Origin: Bacillota bacterium
GTDB taxonomy: Bacteria > Bacillota > Sulfobacillia > RBS10-35 > Bu92
Length of the DNA stretch: 64,000 bases
Direction of reading: 5' to 3'
Assembly (NCBI GenBank): GCA_014896375.1
Contig: JADBKN010000002.1
Location: 1-64,000 of the forward strand
The translations under genes were made by a program, and so were the position numbers. This document shows positions 18,112-26,024 of the stretch, piece after piece (the stretch's first letter is position 1; every line of letters begins with the position of its first letter). Below the pieces are notes generated by a model. It was given only the letters and a program-made list of their open reading frames with translations. It was not told the origin of the DNA and did no database searches.

Positions 18112-18672
18112 CTACGCCGGGTCGGCGGCGTCGCCGGCCTGGCCGGCCCGCTCGCGGTCGCGTTGCGGCTTGGGCGCGAAGACCATCACCATGTTGCGGC
18201 CCTCCACCTTGGGGTGCTGCTCGATGGTGCCGTACCCCTCGACGTATTTGGCCAGGCGGTCGAGCACCTGGCGGCCGAGCTCCGCGTGCACGATCTCGCG
18301 CCCGCGGAACATGATGGTGGCCTTGACCTTGTCGCCGTCCTTCAGGAAGCGCAGCGCGTTCTTGGCCTTGACTTCGAAGTCGTGCTCATCGATGTTGACG
18401 CGCAGCTTGACCTCTTTGATGTCGACGATATGCTGGCGCCGGCGGGCTTCGCGCTCCCGTTTGGCCTGCTCGTACTTGAAACGGCCGTAGTCCATGATGC
18501 GGCACACGGGCGGGTTCGCCTGGGCGGCCACCTCGACGAGATCGAGACCGCGCTCCTGCGCGATCCGCAGCGCTTCCCGCGTGGGCATGACGCCGAGCTG
18601 GTTGCCGTGCTCATCGATGAGACGGACTTCGCGGACCCGGATGTTGTCGTTGACTCGCTGGTCCCGGCTGAT
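18112..18672 (-). CDS. infC: Translation initiation factor IF-3, apparent AUC start codon
   Basis: 186 aa. ISRDQRVNDNIRVREVRLID opens the N-domain, LEVAAQ/ANPPVCRIMDYGRFKYEQ forms the domain boundary, and the C-domain carries IKEVKLRVNIDEHDFEVK and IMFRGREIVH. IF-3 keeps ribosomal subunits apart and rejects non-canonical start codons. No ATG, GTG or TTG lies in frame between the leader hairpin and the first conserved residues. The AAGGAGGTG site (18687-18681) is followed after a 7-base spacer by ATC (18672-18670), so ATC is the likely start. infC genes are known for rare starts (AUU in E. coli), which lets IF-3 limit its own synthesis. Confidence 0.93.
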   Translation of the reverse strand: MSRDQRVNDNIRVREVRLIDEHGNQLGVMPTREALRIAQERGLDLVEVAAQANPPVCRIMDYGRFKYEQAKREREARRRQHIVDIKEVKLRVNIDEHDFEVKAKNALRFLKDGDKVKATIMFRGREIVHAELGRQVLDRLAKYVEGYGTIEQHPKVEGRNMVMVFAPKPQRDRERAGQAGDAADPA

Positions 18673-18690
18673 GCGGCTGCACCTCCTTGT

Positions 18691-18725
18691 AAAGATAAAA
18701 GCGAGCGGGCCCAAGACCGCTCGCT
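18691..18725 (-). promoter_or_regulatory. Leader attenuator of infC (L20-leader type)
   Basis: Minus-strand GCGAGCGG, a loop, CCGCTCGC, then TTTTATCTTT: an intrinsic terminator immediately before the infC ribosome-binding site. Together with about 170 bases of upstream leader (to 18875) it has the layout of the L20-controlled infC leader of Bacillota, where L20 binding promotes termination. The leader's L20-binding fold cannot be confirmed by eye. The 285 bases between infC and the upstream flavoprotein gene hold only this leader and its promoter. Confidence 0.75.
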
Positions 18726-18882
18726 TCCCACCGCCGCCCAAGACGCCGGACACAATGAGCATCGAACGGACGCCGGCATCGGGCGGCTGACCCGGCGGAC
18801 AGCCCCGCCGCGCGGTTCACGGCGCGACGGCGTCGCCGGGTGAGAAGCGGCGCGCTTCTGCTTTTGGCCACACGTCGTAATG

Positions 18883-18911
18883 ACGATAGCACAGATGCCG
18901 CCATTGCACAA
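18883..18911 (-). promoter_or_regulatory. Probable sigma-A promoter of the infC operon
   Basis: TTGTGC (18911-18906), a 17-base spacer and TATCGT (18888-18883) on the minus strand. Spacing is ideal and each hexamer is a partial match. It is placed about 200 bases upstream of infC, leaving room for the L20-type leader. Confidence 0.5.
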
Positions 18912-18956
18912 TTGGGCGATGAACGCGCGCGGCGGCGCGGGGCGGCCGCTGTCCAC

Positions 18957-20357
18957 CTAAGCCACGCGAGGACCGCCGCCGACCGCCGGCGCCAATCCGG
19001 CTTGCGCGAGCTCCGAAGCCGCCAGGTTCGCCACGTTGCACGCGGCGATGGCCTCCGTCTCCATCGTGGAGACGGCCGACTCCATCGCGTTCACGTAATA
19101 TAGGCCGTGCGACAAGCGGAAGGGCGGCCAGACCGAGGTCGGCTCGAGCATCGGGTAGGCCCGCCAGGCGAGGCGCACCGTCTCCGTCCGCCAGCTGAAG
19201 AGGCGGTCGAGGAGTTCGTCGTCCAGTGTATCCCGAGAAAAGAGCTTGTAAACGTCCTGGCGGCCGTCGGCCGCACGGCCGATCCAACCCAGGGCCGAGA
19301 AGGGAATCGCCGGGTGGTTCCGCGTGAGGACGAGATAGGGCGAAGGGTCGTCCCTCTCTGGTATGCCGAAGAACGCCGGCCTCAGGCGGCCGGCGACGAT
19401 CGTGGTGTGCGTGACACAGTACGTGCGCCGTACGTGGGCGGCCGCCGGCAGGTCCACGCCGCTCACCTCAAGGGCGGCGAACTCGAGTGGTGCCGCGACG
19501 ATGACGACGTCGAACACGTCCTCCCCGCCGTCCGCCGTCACCACCCGGTATCCTGTCCCGGACGCCCGCTCTGCGGCGACGCGGCGCACCTCCACACCAG
19601 TGCGCACGCGTGCGCGGGACGCCGAGAGGAGTCCCTCCACGACGCGCACGTTCCCCTCCGCCACGGAGACGAGGCGCCCTCCGCCCAGCCCTCCGCCGGC
19701 GAGGGAAACCAGTGTGACGAACGCGTTCATCCCCGTGGCCTGGTTGTAGTTGGCGCGCGCCACGCCGTCAGAGAACTCGCGGACGAATCGCAGTGAGACG
19801 CCGTGCCGCCGGAAGTAGGTGTCCGCATCCACCTGTGTGAGCTCGTACAGGCCGAGGCGGCGGAACATGGCCTCCGGCGTTTCGAAGGACGCACCCTGCG
19901 CCTGTTCCCCGTAGATGCTGTCCAGCTTGCGCACCATGTCCACGGTGAGCCGGCGGGCGCGCAGCAGCGACGCGCCGTACCGCCAGAGCGCGCGCAGCGC
20001 CAAAGCCAGCGTGCCGCCAGCCACGTGCAGGTCGAACGACGCGCCGTTCCAGATCGCCAGCCGCCTGGCGGGCACGCCCGAGCGGCGGCTCCCGGAAGCC
20101 GCGTGCAATCCCAGGCGCTCCACCGCGCCGACCATGTGGCGGTTGGCGGTGTGGATCAGCGTGGCGCCGGTCTCGATGCGGGTGCCGGCGATGCCCAGCT
20201 CGGCCACCCGTCCGCCCACGCGGGGCTCCCGCTCCAACACGGTGATCTCCGCCGCCAGGCCCAGCCTCTCTCGCAGGAAATAGGCGCTGAAAGCGCCCGC
20301 CACCCCGGCCCCGACAATCGCGATGCGAACCCTCGCCGGCCCGACTGCCTGCAACAT
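18957..20357 (-). CDS. Prenylcysteine oxidase-like FAD flavoprotein
   Basis: 466 aa. The N-terminal FAD-binding motif is IAIVGAGVAGAFSAYFL with GGRVAEL downstream. The rest resembles the eukaryotic prenylcysteine lyase family (PCYOX1) rather than ordinary amine oxidases. It has GATLIHTANRHM near residue 65, WRYG at 125-128, ANYNQATGMNAFV at 202-214, VYKLFSRDTL, RLAWRAYPMLEP, and LYYVNAMESAVSTMETEAIA near 418-437. Human PCYOX1 has closely similar stretches at the same places (recalled from memory, not aligned). That enzyme cleaves prenylcysteine to cysteine and a prenyl aldehyde. No signal peptide is seen, so it would be cytosolic, and the substrate here is unknown. The ATG has AGGAGTGA 7 bases upstream. 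It lies 116 bases after the LuxR-type regulator gene. Confidence 0.78.
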   Translation of the reverse strand: MLQAVGPARVRIAIVGAGVAGAFSAYFLRERLGLAAEITVLEREPRVGGRVAELGIAGTRIETGATLIHTANRHMVGAVERLGLHAASGSRRSGVPARRLAIWNGASFDLHVAGGTLALALRALWRYGASLLRARRLTVDMVRKLDSIYGEQAQGASFETPEAMFRRLGLYELTQVDADTYFRRHGVSLRFVREFSDGVARANYNQATGMNAFVTLVSLAGGGLGGGRLVSVAEGNVRVVEGLLSASRARVRTGVEVRRVAAERASGTGYRVVTADGGEDVFDVVIVAAPLEFAALEVSGVDLPAAAHVRRTYCVTHTTIVAGRLRPAFFGIPERDDPSPYLVLTRNHPAIPFSALGWIGRAADGRQDVYKLFSRDTLDDELLDRLFSWRTETVRLAWRAYPMLEPTSVWPPFRLSHGLYYVNAMESAVSTMETEAIAACNVANLAASELAQAGLAPAVGGGPRVA

Positions 20358-20473
20358 CGGCCGTCACTCCTGATGCGACCCTCGGAAGGCCGCGCGTTTC
20401 GTTCGAGGCCAGCATAGCGACCGCTAGGCGCGGCGGCATCGGGAGAAATCCCCATCTCGGGCCGGAAGGGGAG

Positions 20474-23449
20474 CTAGGCCAGGCCGTTACGTGCAGCGTA
20501 GACGGCTAGAGCCGTCCGGTTACCCACGCCCAACTTATTGAACACGTTTCTCAGGTGACGGTCCACCGTGCGAGGGGAGATGCAGAGGCGGTCGGCGATC
20601 TCGCGGTCCGTGAGGCCATGCGCCACGAGTGCCACCACCTCCGCCTCGCGGCGCGTCAGCGCTGCGGGCAGGCCTGCTCCGGGCGCGACGCTGTGCGCCG
20701 CGCCTCTCACCGGGGCGAGCGCGGCGCGCGCCTCCGCGGCGAGGCGTCGGGACAGCCGGCCATCCCGCCCGCCGGCCTGCTCGAAGAAGGACGCAGCCGC
20801 TTCCAGGTCCGCCCGCGCGCCGGGCCAGCGCGGCAGCGCACGTCCCCGAGCCAGGCGGGTGAGCGCCGTCTCGACTGGGAACCCGCACCGTTCCGACAAC
20901 TCGACGGCCGCGTCGAAGTGATGGCGTGCACCGTCACCACGGCCGAGCGCCGCGGCGATTTCGCCCAGGAGGCGGTGCGCGCGCATGGCCGCCCATCGCG
21001 ACTCGCTGCGCTCGGCATCCTCAAGAGCCTCCAGCGCCGGGCGCCACGCGGCCGCGTCATCGCCCGCGGCGCGCTCACACACGGATCGCGCCAGGCGCAC
21101 ACCGGCTCGCATGAAGGGGGCCGCAGGGAGCAGCGGCCAACGCTCGGCCGCTTCCAGCCACATCCGCGCCGCGTCCAGATCACCCAGTGCCGCGTACAGC
21201 TCTGCACGCGCGGCGTGCGCCAGAACCATGAAGTGGTTGCTCATCGAGACCGGGTCGCAGGGCCGGTAAGGCGGCACGGATTCGAGGAAGGGACGGGCAG
21301 CGGCCGCGTGGCCCTGGTTCAGCAGCACGCGGCCGGCGTACCAGCGAAGCGTCCCGCCGAACGCCCCGGGAACACGTCGGGCGCAGACGATCACGTTGTG
21401 CCAGGCGCCGTCCAGGTCGCCACGGAAGTACTGGTAAACGCCCGTCATCGAGAAGCCGGGCGGGAGCCAGCCGAGGACGGCACGGTCGCCGCTGCCTGTC
21501 TCCAGTTGCCGGAGCTCTGCGGCGACCTCGTCAACCACATCCGCCGGGTCCGCCGGACCCGCCAGGAGCGTGAGAAGCTCGTTCGCTTTGTGCCGTAGCG
21601 CTTCACGGTGGTCACCCAGCGCCAGCGCCTCCCGGGCGGCGCGGGCGCACCGGTCGACGGCTCCGTGCGTGTCGCCTTCAAGGAGCGCCAGCCCCACGCC
21701 CGCGCTGAGCAGCTCCTGCGCGGCACCAGGACGCGCCCGTGCCAGCAAGTCGTCGAGCAGACGGCGGGCCGCGTTCAACTCACCGCGCCTGGCGAGCACG
21801 CGGATGAGATCGGCTGCGGCCCTCGGGAAGCCGCCCGCCAGGCCGAAGAGCGCCGCCTCAAGCTCCTCGCAGCGCCGGTCGCCAGCCAGGCCCTCCTGGG
21901 CCGCCACCACGGCGGCGACGGTCTCCGCGGCGCCGGGGGCGTCGCGGTTCACGGCGGCGTGCGCCAGGAAATGGCATCCCCAGACTTCGACCGCCCGGTC
22001 GCCGCAGCGCACGGCCCGTTCTACCGCCTCGCGCCAGAGCGCTTCCGCCCGATCCGGCTCCTCCCAACGGACAGCGAAGCCGAGCTTCAGCAAAAGCTCG
22101 GCACGAAGGTCCGCGCCCCCATCGCTCGCCGTCCGCGCTTCGCGCCGCTGGTCGCTCAGCGCTGCGAGCCGCGCCAGCGCCCGCTCATAGTGGCCCCGCG
22201 CCCCCACGAGCGCGCCGCAGCGCAGGGCGCGGTCGCCGGCCCGGTTCAGGTACGCCGCGGCCCGCGGCTCCCCAGCCCGGTCGAGGTGGAAGGCGATGTT
22301 CTCCAAACCGTCGCCGCCTTCCACCTCCTCCAACACGACCGCCACGCGGGCGTGCAGGCGCCGCCGGCCCGTCCTGGAGAGGCGCTGAAGCACCCGCTCG
22401 CGGACCAGGTCGTGGGTAAAGGCGAGCATGTCACCGGTCGCGTCAACCGGCGTGAAGACCCGCCGCGCCACTGCCTCCGCGAGGGGCACGGCCAGCCCCC
22501 TGTCCCCGAGGCCCACCGCGCGGCGCAGGAGCTCCGGACGGAAGCGGGAACCGAGTACGGCCGCGGTCTCCACAAGCCTCTGCGCCGCTGGCGACAGGCG
22601 CTCCACGAAGCCATCGACGAAGATCTGGAGAGTGGGCGGCAGATCCGCGCCGCCCGTGGCCGCCTCGGCCGCGGCGGCGGCTGGGCCGGAACGAGCGGCG
22701 GCCATTACCAGCTCCTTCACGAAGAGGGGAAGCCCGCCAGTGCGCCGGTGGAGCCGCGCAGCCGCGGCCGGAAGGTCGCCCACAGGCCAACCGCACGCGG
22801 CCGCGAGCTGCGCCACCTCCTCCTCGGAGAACCGGTTCAGGGAGAGGTCGACGGCCCCGAGCCGTCTGGCGGACAGGAGGCACGGCTGGAGCGGGTGTCT
22901 TGCATCGAGCTCGTCCGTGCGGTAGGTGACAGCGAGAACCACCGGCGCATCCGCCAGCTGGCCCGCCACGTGGCCGAGCATCTCGAGGCTCTCCGCATCG
23001 GCCCAGTGCAGGTCCTCAAGCACCATGAGAACGGGCTGGCCGAGTCCGGTGAGCCACTGAAGAAGGGCCTGGCTCCGTTCAAAGGCCGTCCATTCTCCCG
23101 GAGCGTGGCCCAAGGGCGGCGGAAGCGGCGCGGCCCCGTGGCCGCTGTGGCGCGCGACCGCCGCGACGGCTTCCCGCCATGGACCATAGGGCGGCGTCTC
23201 GCCGGGACCGGTGCAGTGCCCCCACGCGTCGAGTAGCGCGGGCGTCCTGGACTCCGCGCGGCGCGCCACCCGCACGCCGCCGAGGCGGTCGGCGTGATCC
23301 GCAACGCGACGCAACAGCGCCGTCTTCCCTACTCCGGCCTCGCCGCCGATGAGCACCAGGCGGCCCCGCCCCCGCCGCGCGGCGCGGAGGAGGCGGTGTA
23401 ACGCCGCCCGTTCCGCGGCGCGGCCGACAAACACGTCCGCGATGTCCAT
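20474..23449 (-). CDS. LAL-family transcriptional regulator (AAA ATPase + LuxR HTH)
   Basis: 991 aa. An N-terminal ATPase domain carries a Walker A (GGEAGVGKTALL, about residues 35-46) and a Walker B (MVLEDLHWAD, about 140-150). A long Ala/Arg-rich helical middle of probable TPR-like repeats follows. The C-terminal 65 residues are a LuxR-type helix-turn-helix (LTRREAEVVALVAHGLTDREIADRL...SPRTVDRHLRNVFNKLGV). LAL regulators (MalT relatives) bind an inducer and ATP, oligomerise and activate transcription. The ligand is unknown. It precedes the prenylcysteine oxidase-like gene on the same strand and may regulate it. ATG start with a GGGGGCGAGG site. It starts 45 bases after purB ends. Confidence 0.9.
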   Translation of the reverse strand: MDIADVFVGRAAERAALHRLLRAARRGRGRLVLIGGEAGVGKTALLRRVADHADRLGGVRVARRAESRTPALLDAWGHCTGPGETPPYGPWREAVAAVARHSGHGAAPLPPPLGHAPGEWTAFERSQALLQWLTGLGQPVLMVLEDLHWADAESLEMLGHVAGQLADAPVVLAVTYRTDELDARHPLQPCLLSARRLGAVDLSLNRFSEEEVAQLAAACGWPVGDLPAAAARLHRRTGGLPLFVKELVMAAARSGPAAAAAEAATGGADLPPTLQIFVDGFVERLSPAAQRLVETAAVLGSRFRPELLRRAVGLGDRGLAVPLAEAVARRVFTPVDATGDMLAFTHDLVRERVLQRLSRTGRRRLHARVAVVLEEVEGGDGLENIAFHLDRAGEPRAAAYLNRAGDRALRCGALVGARGHYERALARLAALSDQRREARTASDGGADLRAELLLKLGFAVRWEEPDRAEALWREAVERAVRCGDRAVEVWGCHFLAHAAVNRDAPGAAETVAAVVAAQEGLAGDRRCEELEAALFGLAGGFPRAAADLIRVLARRGELNAARRLLDDLLARARPGAAQELLSAGVGLALLEGDTHGAVDRCARAAREALALGDHREALRHKANELLTLLAGPADPADVVDEVAAELRQLETGSGDRAVLGWLPPGFSMTGVYQYFRGDLDGAWHNVIVCARRVPGAFGGTLRWYAGRVLLNQGHAAAARPFLESVPPYRPCDPVSMSNHFMVLAHAARAELYAALGDLDAARMWLEAAERWPLLPAAPFMRAGVRLARSVCERAAGDDAAAWRPALEALEDAERSESRWAAMRAHRLLGEIAAALGRGDGARHHFDAAVELSERCGFPVETALTRLARGRALPRWPGARADLEAAASFFEQAGGRDGRLSRRLAAEARAALAPVRGAAHSVAPGAGLPAALTRREAEVVALVAHGLTDREIADRLCISPRTVDRHLRNVFNKLGVGNRTALAVYAARNGLA

Positions 23450-23494
23450 CCCGCCTCGCCCCCTGAGGCGCCCGGCAGCGCGGGGCGGCCGGCG

Positions 23495-24811
23495 TCAGCC
23501 CGACCGCACGAGGCCGGCGCGCTCAAAGATGAAGTCCACCCACCTCAGGTATCCCTCGACGTCGAAGGCCCGCGCCAGCTCCTCCGGACTGAGCCGCGCC
23601 CGCACCTCCGGATGGCGCTCGATGCGCTCCCTGAAACTGGGCCCGCCGCGCGGCAGCTCCTGCCACGCGGCCATGGCCTCCTCTTGCACCAAAGCGTACG
23701 CCGCCTCGCGGCTCATGCCGGCCTCGACAAGCGCCAGGAGGAGGCGCGGCGAGGCGAAGAGCCCGCCCGTGAGGGCGAGGTTCCGGTCCATGTTCTCCTC
23801 GTGGACATGCAGGCCTGAGACGATCTCCGTCATGAGGTTCAGCATGTAATCGAGGACGATGGTCGCGTCCGGCAGGACGACGCGCTCCACGGAGGAGTGG
23901 CTGATGTCCCGCTCGTGCCAGAGCGGCTGGTCCTCGAAGCCGGCCACGGCGTAGCCGCGAAGGAGGCGCGCCAGACCGGAGACGCGCTCGGCCTTCTCCG
24001 GGTTGCGCTTATGCGGCATGGCCGAAGAGCCCTTCTGCCCGGCGCGGAACGGCTCCTCCAGCTCGCGCACCTCGGTGCGCTGCAGGTGGCGGATCTCCGT
24101 CGCCAGGCGGTCGAGCGTGCCGCCGACGACGGCCAGGGTGGCGAGGAACTCGGCGTGGCGGTCGCGCGGCAGCACCTGCGTGCTGACCGTTTCGGGCCGC
24201 AACCCCAGCTTGCGGCACACGTACGCCTCCACACGCGGGTCGACGTCCGCGTAGGTGCCCACGGCGCCGCTCAGCTTGCCCACCGACACCGCCTCCCGCG
24301 CGCGCCGCAGGCGCTCCGCGTTGCGCACCATCTCCGCGTGGAACGAAGCGAACTTCAACCCCAGGGTGGTCGGCTCCGCGTGCACGCCGTGCGTGCGGCC
24401 CATGACCGGCCGGTGCTTCCACCGCAGCGCCTGCTCCCGCAGGGCCGCGCACAGGCGCTCCGCGCCCGCGACGAGCAGCCCCGCGGCCTCGCGCAGCTGC
24501 AGCGCCTGCGCCGTGTCGACGACGTCCGTGGAGGTGAGCCCGTAGTGGAACCAGCGCGCCTCCGGCCCCACCGCCTCCGCGATCGCGGTGGTGAAGGCGA
24601 TGACGTCGTGGTGGACCTCGCGTTCGATCTCCTGGATGCGCGCCACGTCCACGCGCGCCCGCGCGCGCACGGCCTCCACGGCCTCCCGGGGGACCACGCC
24701 GAGCTCCGCCCAGCCCTCCATGGCGGCGATCTCCACCTCGAGCCACAGGCGGTAGCGGCGTTCCGGATCCCAGACCGCCGCCATCTCCGGGCGCGTATAG
24801 CGCGCGATCAC
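23495..24811 (-). CDS. purB: Adenylosuccinate lyase
   Basis: 438 aa, fumarase/aspartase superfamily. The signature GSSAMPHKRNPEKAERVSGL contains the catalytic flexible-loop Ser. Other conserved segments are GLTSTDVVDTAQALQL, MGRTHGVHAEPTTLG and ERDISHSSVERVVLPD. It acts twice in purine synthesis (SAICAR to AICAR; adenylosuccinate to AMP). The GTG start overlaps the pepQ stop (GTGA). No other purine gene is nearby, so purB is detached from any pur operon here. Confidence 0.97.
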   Translation of the reverse strand: MIARYTRPEMAAVWDPERRYRLWLEVEIAAMEGWAELGVVPREAVEAVRARARVDVARIQEIEREVHHDVIAFTTAIAEAVGPEARWFHYGLTSTDVVDTAQALQLREAAGLLVAGAERLCAALREQALRWKHRPVMGRTHGVHAEPTTLGLKFASFHAEMVRNAERLRRAREAVSVGKLSGAVGTYADVDPRVEAYVCRKLGLRPETVSTQVLPRDRHAEFLATLAVVGGTLDRLATEIRHLQRTEVRELEEPFRAGQKGSSAMPHKRNPEKAERVSGLARLLRGYAVAGFEDQPLWHERDISHSSVERVVLPDATIVLDYMLNLMTEIVSGLHVHEENMDRNLALTGGLFASPRLLLALVEAGMSREAAYALVQEEAMAAWQELPRGGPSFRERIERHPEVRARLSPEELARAFDVEGYLRWVDFIFERAGLVRSG

Positions 24812-25920
24812 GCGCCTTCCCGGACGACGAACGCGTCCCGCGCGCAGCGGCTCAGCCGGCGCGCCCCCTCCGGGCCCACCACGGCGACCTCCTCCAGCCG
24901 CACGCCGAAGCGGCCGGGGAGATACACCCCAGGTTCGATGGTGAAGACCATGCCCTCCTGGATGAGGGCTTCGTTGCGGCCGTGGACGGAGGGCGGCTCG
25001 TGGCCCGAGAGTCCCAGCCCGTGGCCGGTGCGGTGGATGAAGTACGGCCCGTAGCCGGCCTCGGTGATGGCACGCCGCGCGGCCTCGTCCACCGCGCGCA
25101 GGGGAACGCCCGGCCGTGCCGCGGCGAAGGCGGCCTCGACGGCCGCCTCCACGGCGGCGTGGACGCGCCGGTATTCCTCGTCCGGCTCTCCCACATAGGC
25201 CATGCGCGTGATGTCGGAGCAGTAGCCGTCCTTGCGCGCGCCGATATCGAAGAGGACCGGCTCTCCGGCGGCCACCGCGCGGTCACTCGTATGGTGGTGT
25301 GGATAGGCGCTGTGGGGACCGGCGGCGACGATCGCGAAGAGCACCTCATCCACGCCCTCCTCGCCGAAGGCCTCCTCCACCACGCGCTGCAGCTGACGCT
25401 CCGTCACCCCCGGCCGCACGGCGGCCAGCGCGCGCTCCAGCGCGCGGTCGGTGATGTCCGCCACGCGCTCAAGCCGCGCGATCTCATCGGCGTCCTTCAC
25501 CATGCGCATGGGCCCGAGGACCTGACTCGCCGGCTCCCACGCAGCACCGGGCAGAGCACGTTGCAGGAGAAGGAGGAAGTCGGCGCGCATGTCGTCGTTC
25601 ACGGCCAGGGACGCCCCATTTCGCCCGGAAAGGCCGAGAGAGTCGAGGAGCCGGCGCAGGGCGCCATCGGGACCCTCCTCGTCCGCGTAGCTGAAGAAGG
25701 GCAGGTCGCTCTGCGCCGCCGCCTGCTCCCGGTTGAGGGAGGGCATGAGCCAGGCCGCGCCCTCGGGCGCGACGGCGAGGAACGCGGGCCGCTCGTCCGG
25801 CGTGGTGGTGAAGCCGGTAAGGTAGCGCAGATCGTCCCCCGGGGCGATGAACGCCGCCGCCCAGCCCTTCGCCCGCAACTGCGCCTGCAGGCGCGCGATG
25901 CGCGCTTCGGAAGTCTTCAC
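24808..25920 (-). CDS. pepQ: M24 family Xaa-Pro dipeptidase/aminopeptidase
   Basis: 370 aa. A creatinase-like N-domain (SEARIARLQAQLRAKGWAAAFI...YLTGF) is followed by a pita-bread metallopeptidase. The five metal ligands are visible: Asp in LFDIGARKDGYCSDITR (two), His in GHGLGLSGHE, Glu in TIEPGVYLPG and Glu in VRLEEVAVV. It removes N-terminal residues before proline, or cleaves Xaa-Pro dipeptides; which of the two cannot be told. The frame is open upstream, but GTG at 25920 has GGGAGG 9 bases before it and fits the family length. Confidence 0.9.
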   Translation of the reverse strand: MKTSEARIARLQAQLRAKGWAAAFIAPGDDLRYLTGFTTTPDERPAFLAVAPEGAAWLMPSLNREQAAAQSDLPFFSYADEEGPDGALRRLLDSLGLSGRNGASLAVNDDMRADFLLLLQRALPGAAWEPASQVLGPMRMVKDADEIARLERVADITDRALERALAAVRPGVTERQLQRVVEEAFGEEGVDEVLFAIVAAGPHSAYPHHHTSDRAVAAGEPVLFDIGARKDGYCSDITRMAYVGEPDEEYRRVHAAVEAAVEAAFAAARPGVPLRAVDEAARRAITEAGYGPYFIHRTGHGLGLSGHEPPSVHGRNEALIQEGMVFTIEPGVYLPGRFGVRLEEVAVVGPEGARRLSRCARDAFVVREGA

Positions 25921-26024
25921 CGTGATGGGCCTCCCTGGTCCCCTCCCGGTGTACACTCGGCCTGGGGCCGTCCGGCGGAGGAGCCCGCCGGCCCCGCGAA
26001 AGTGCACCGTGGGGAGTGTGTTCC

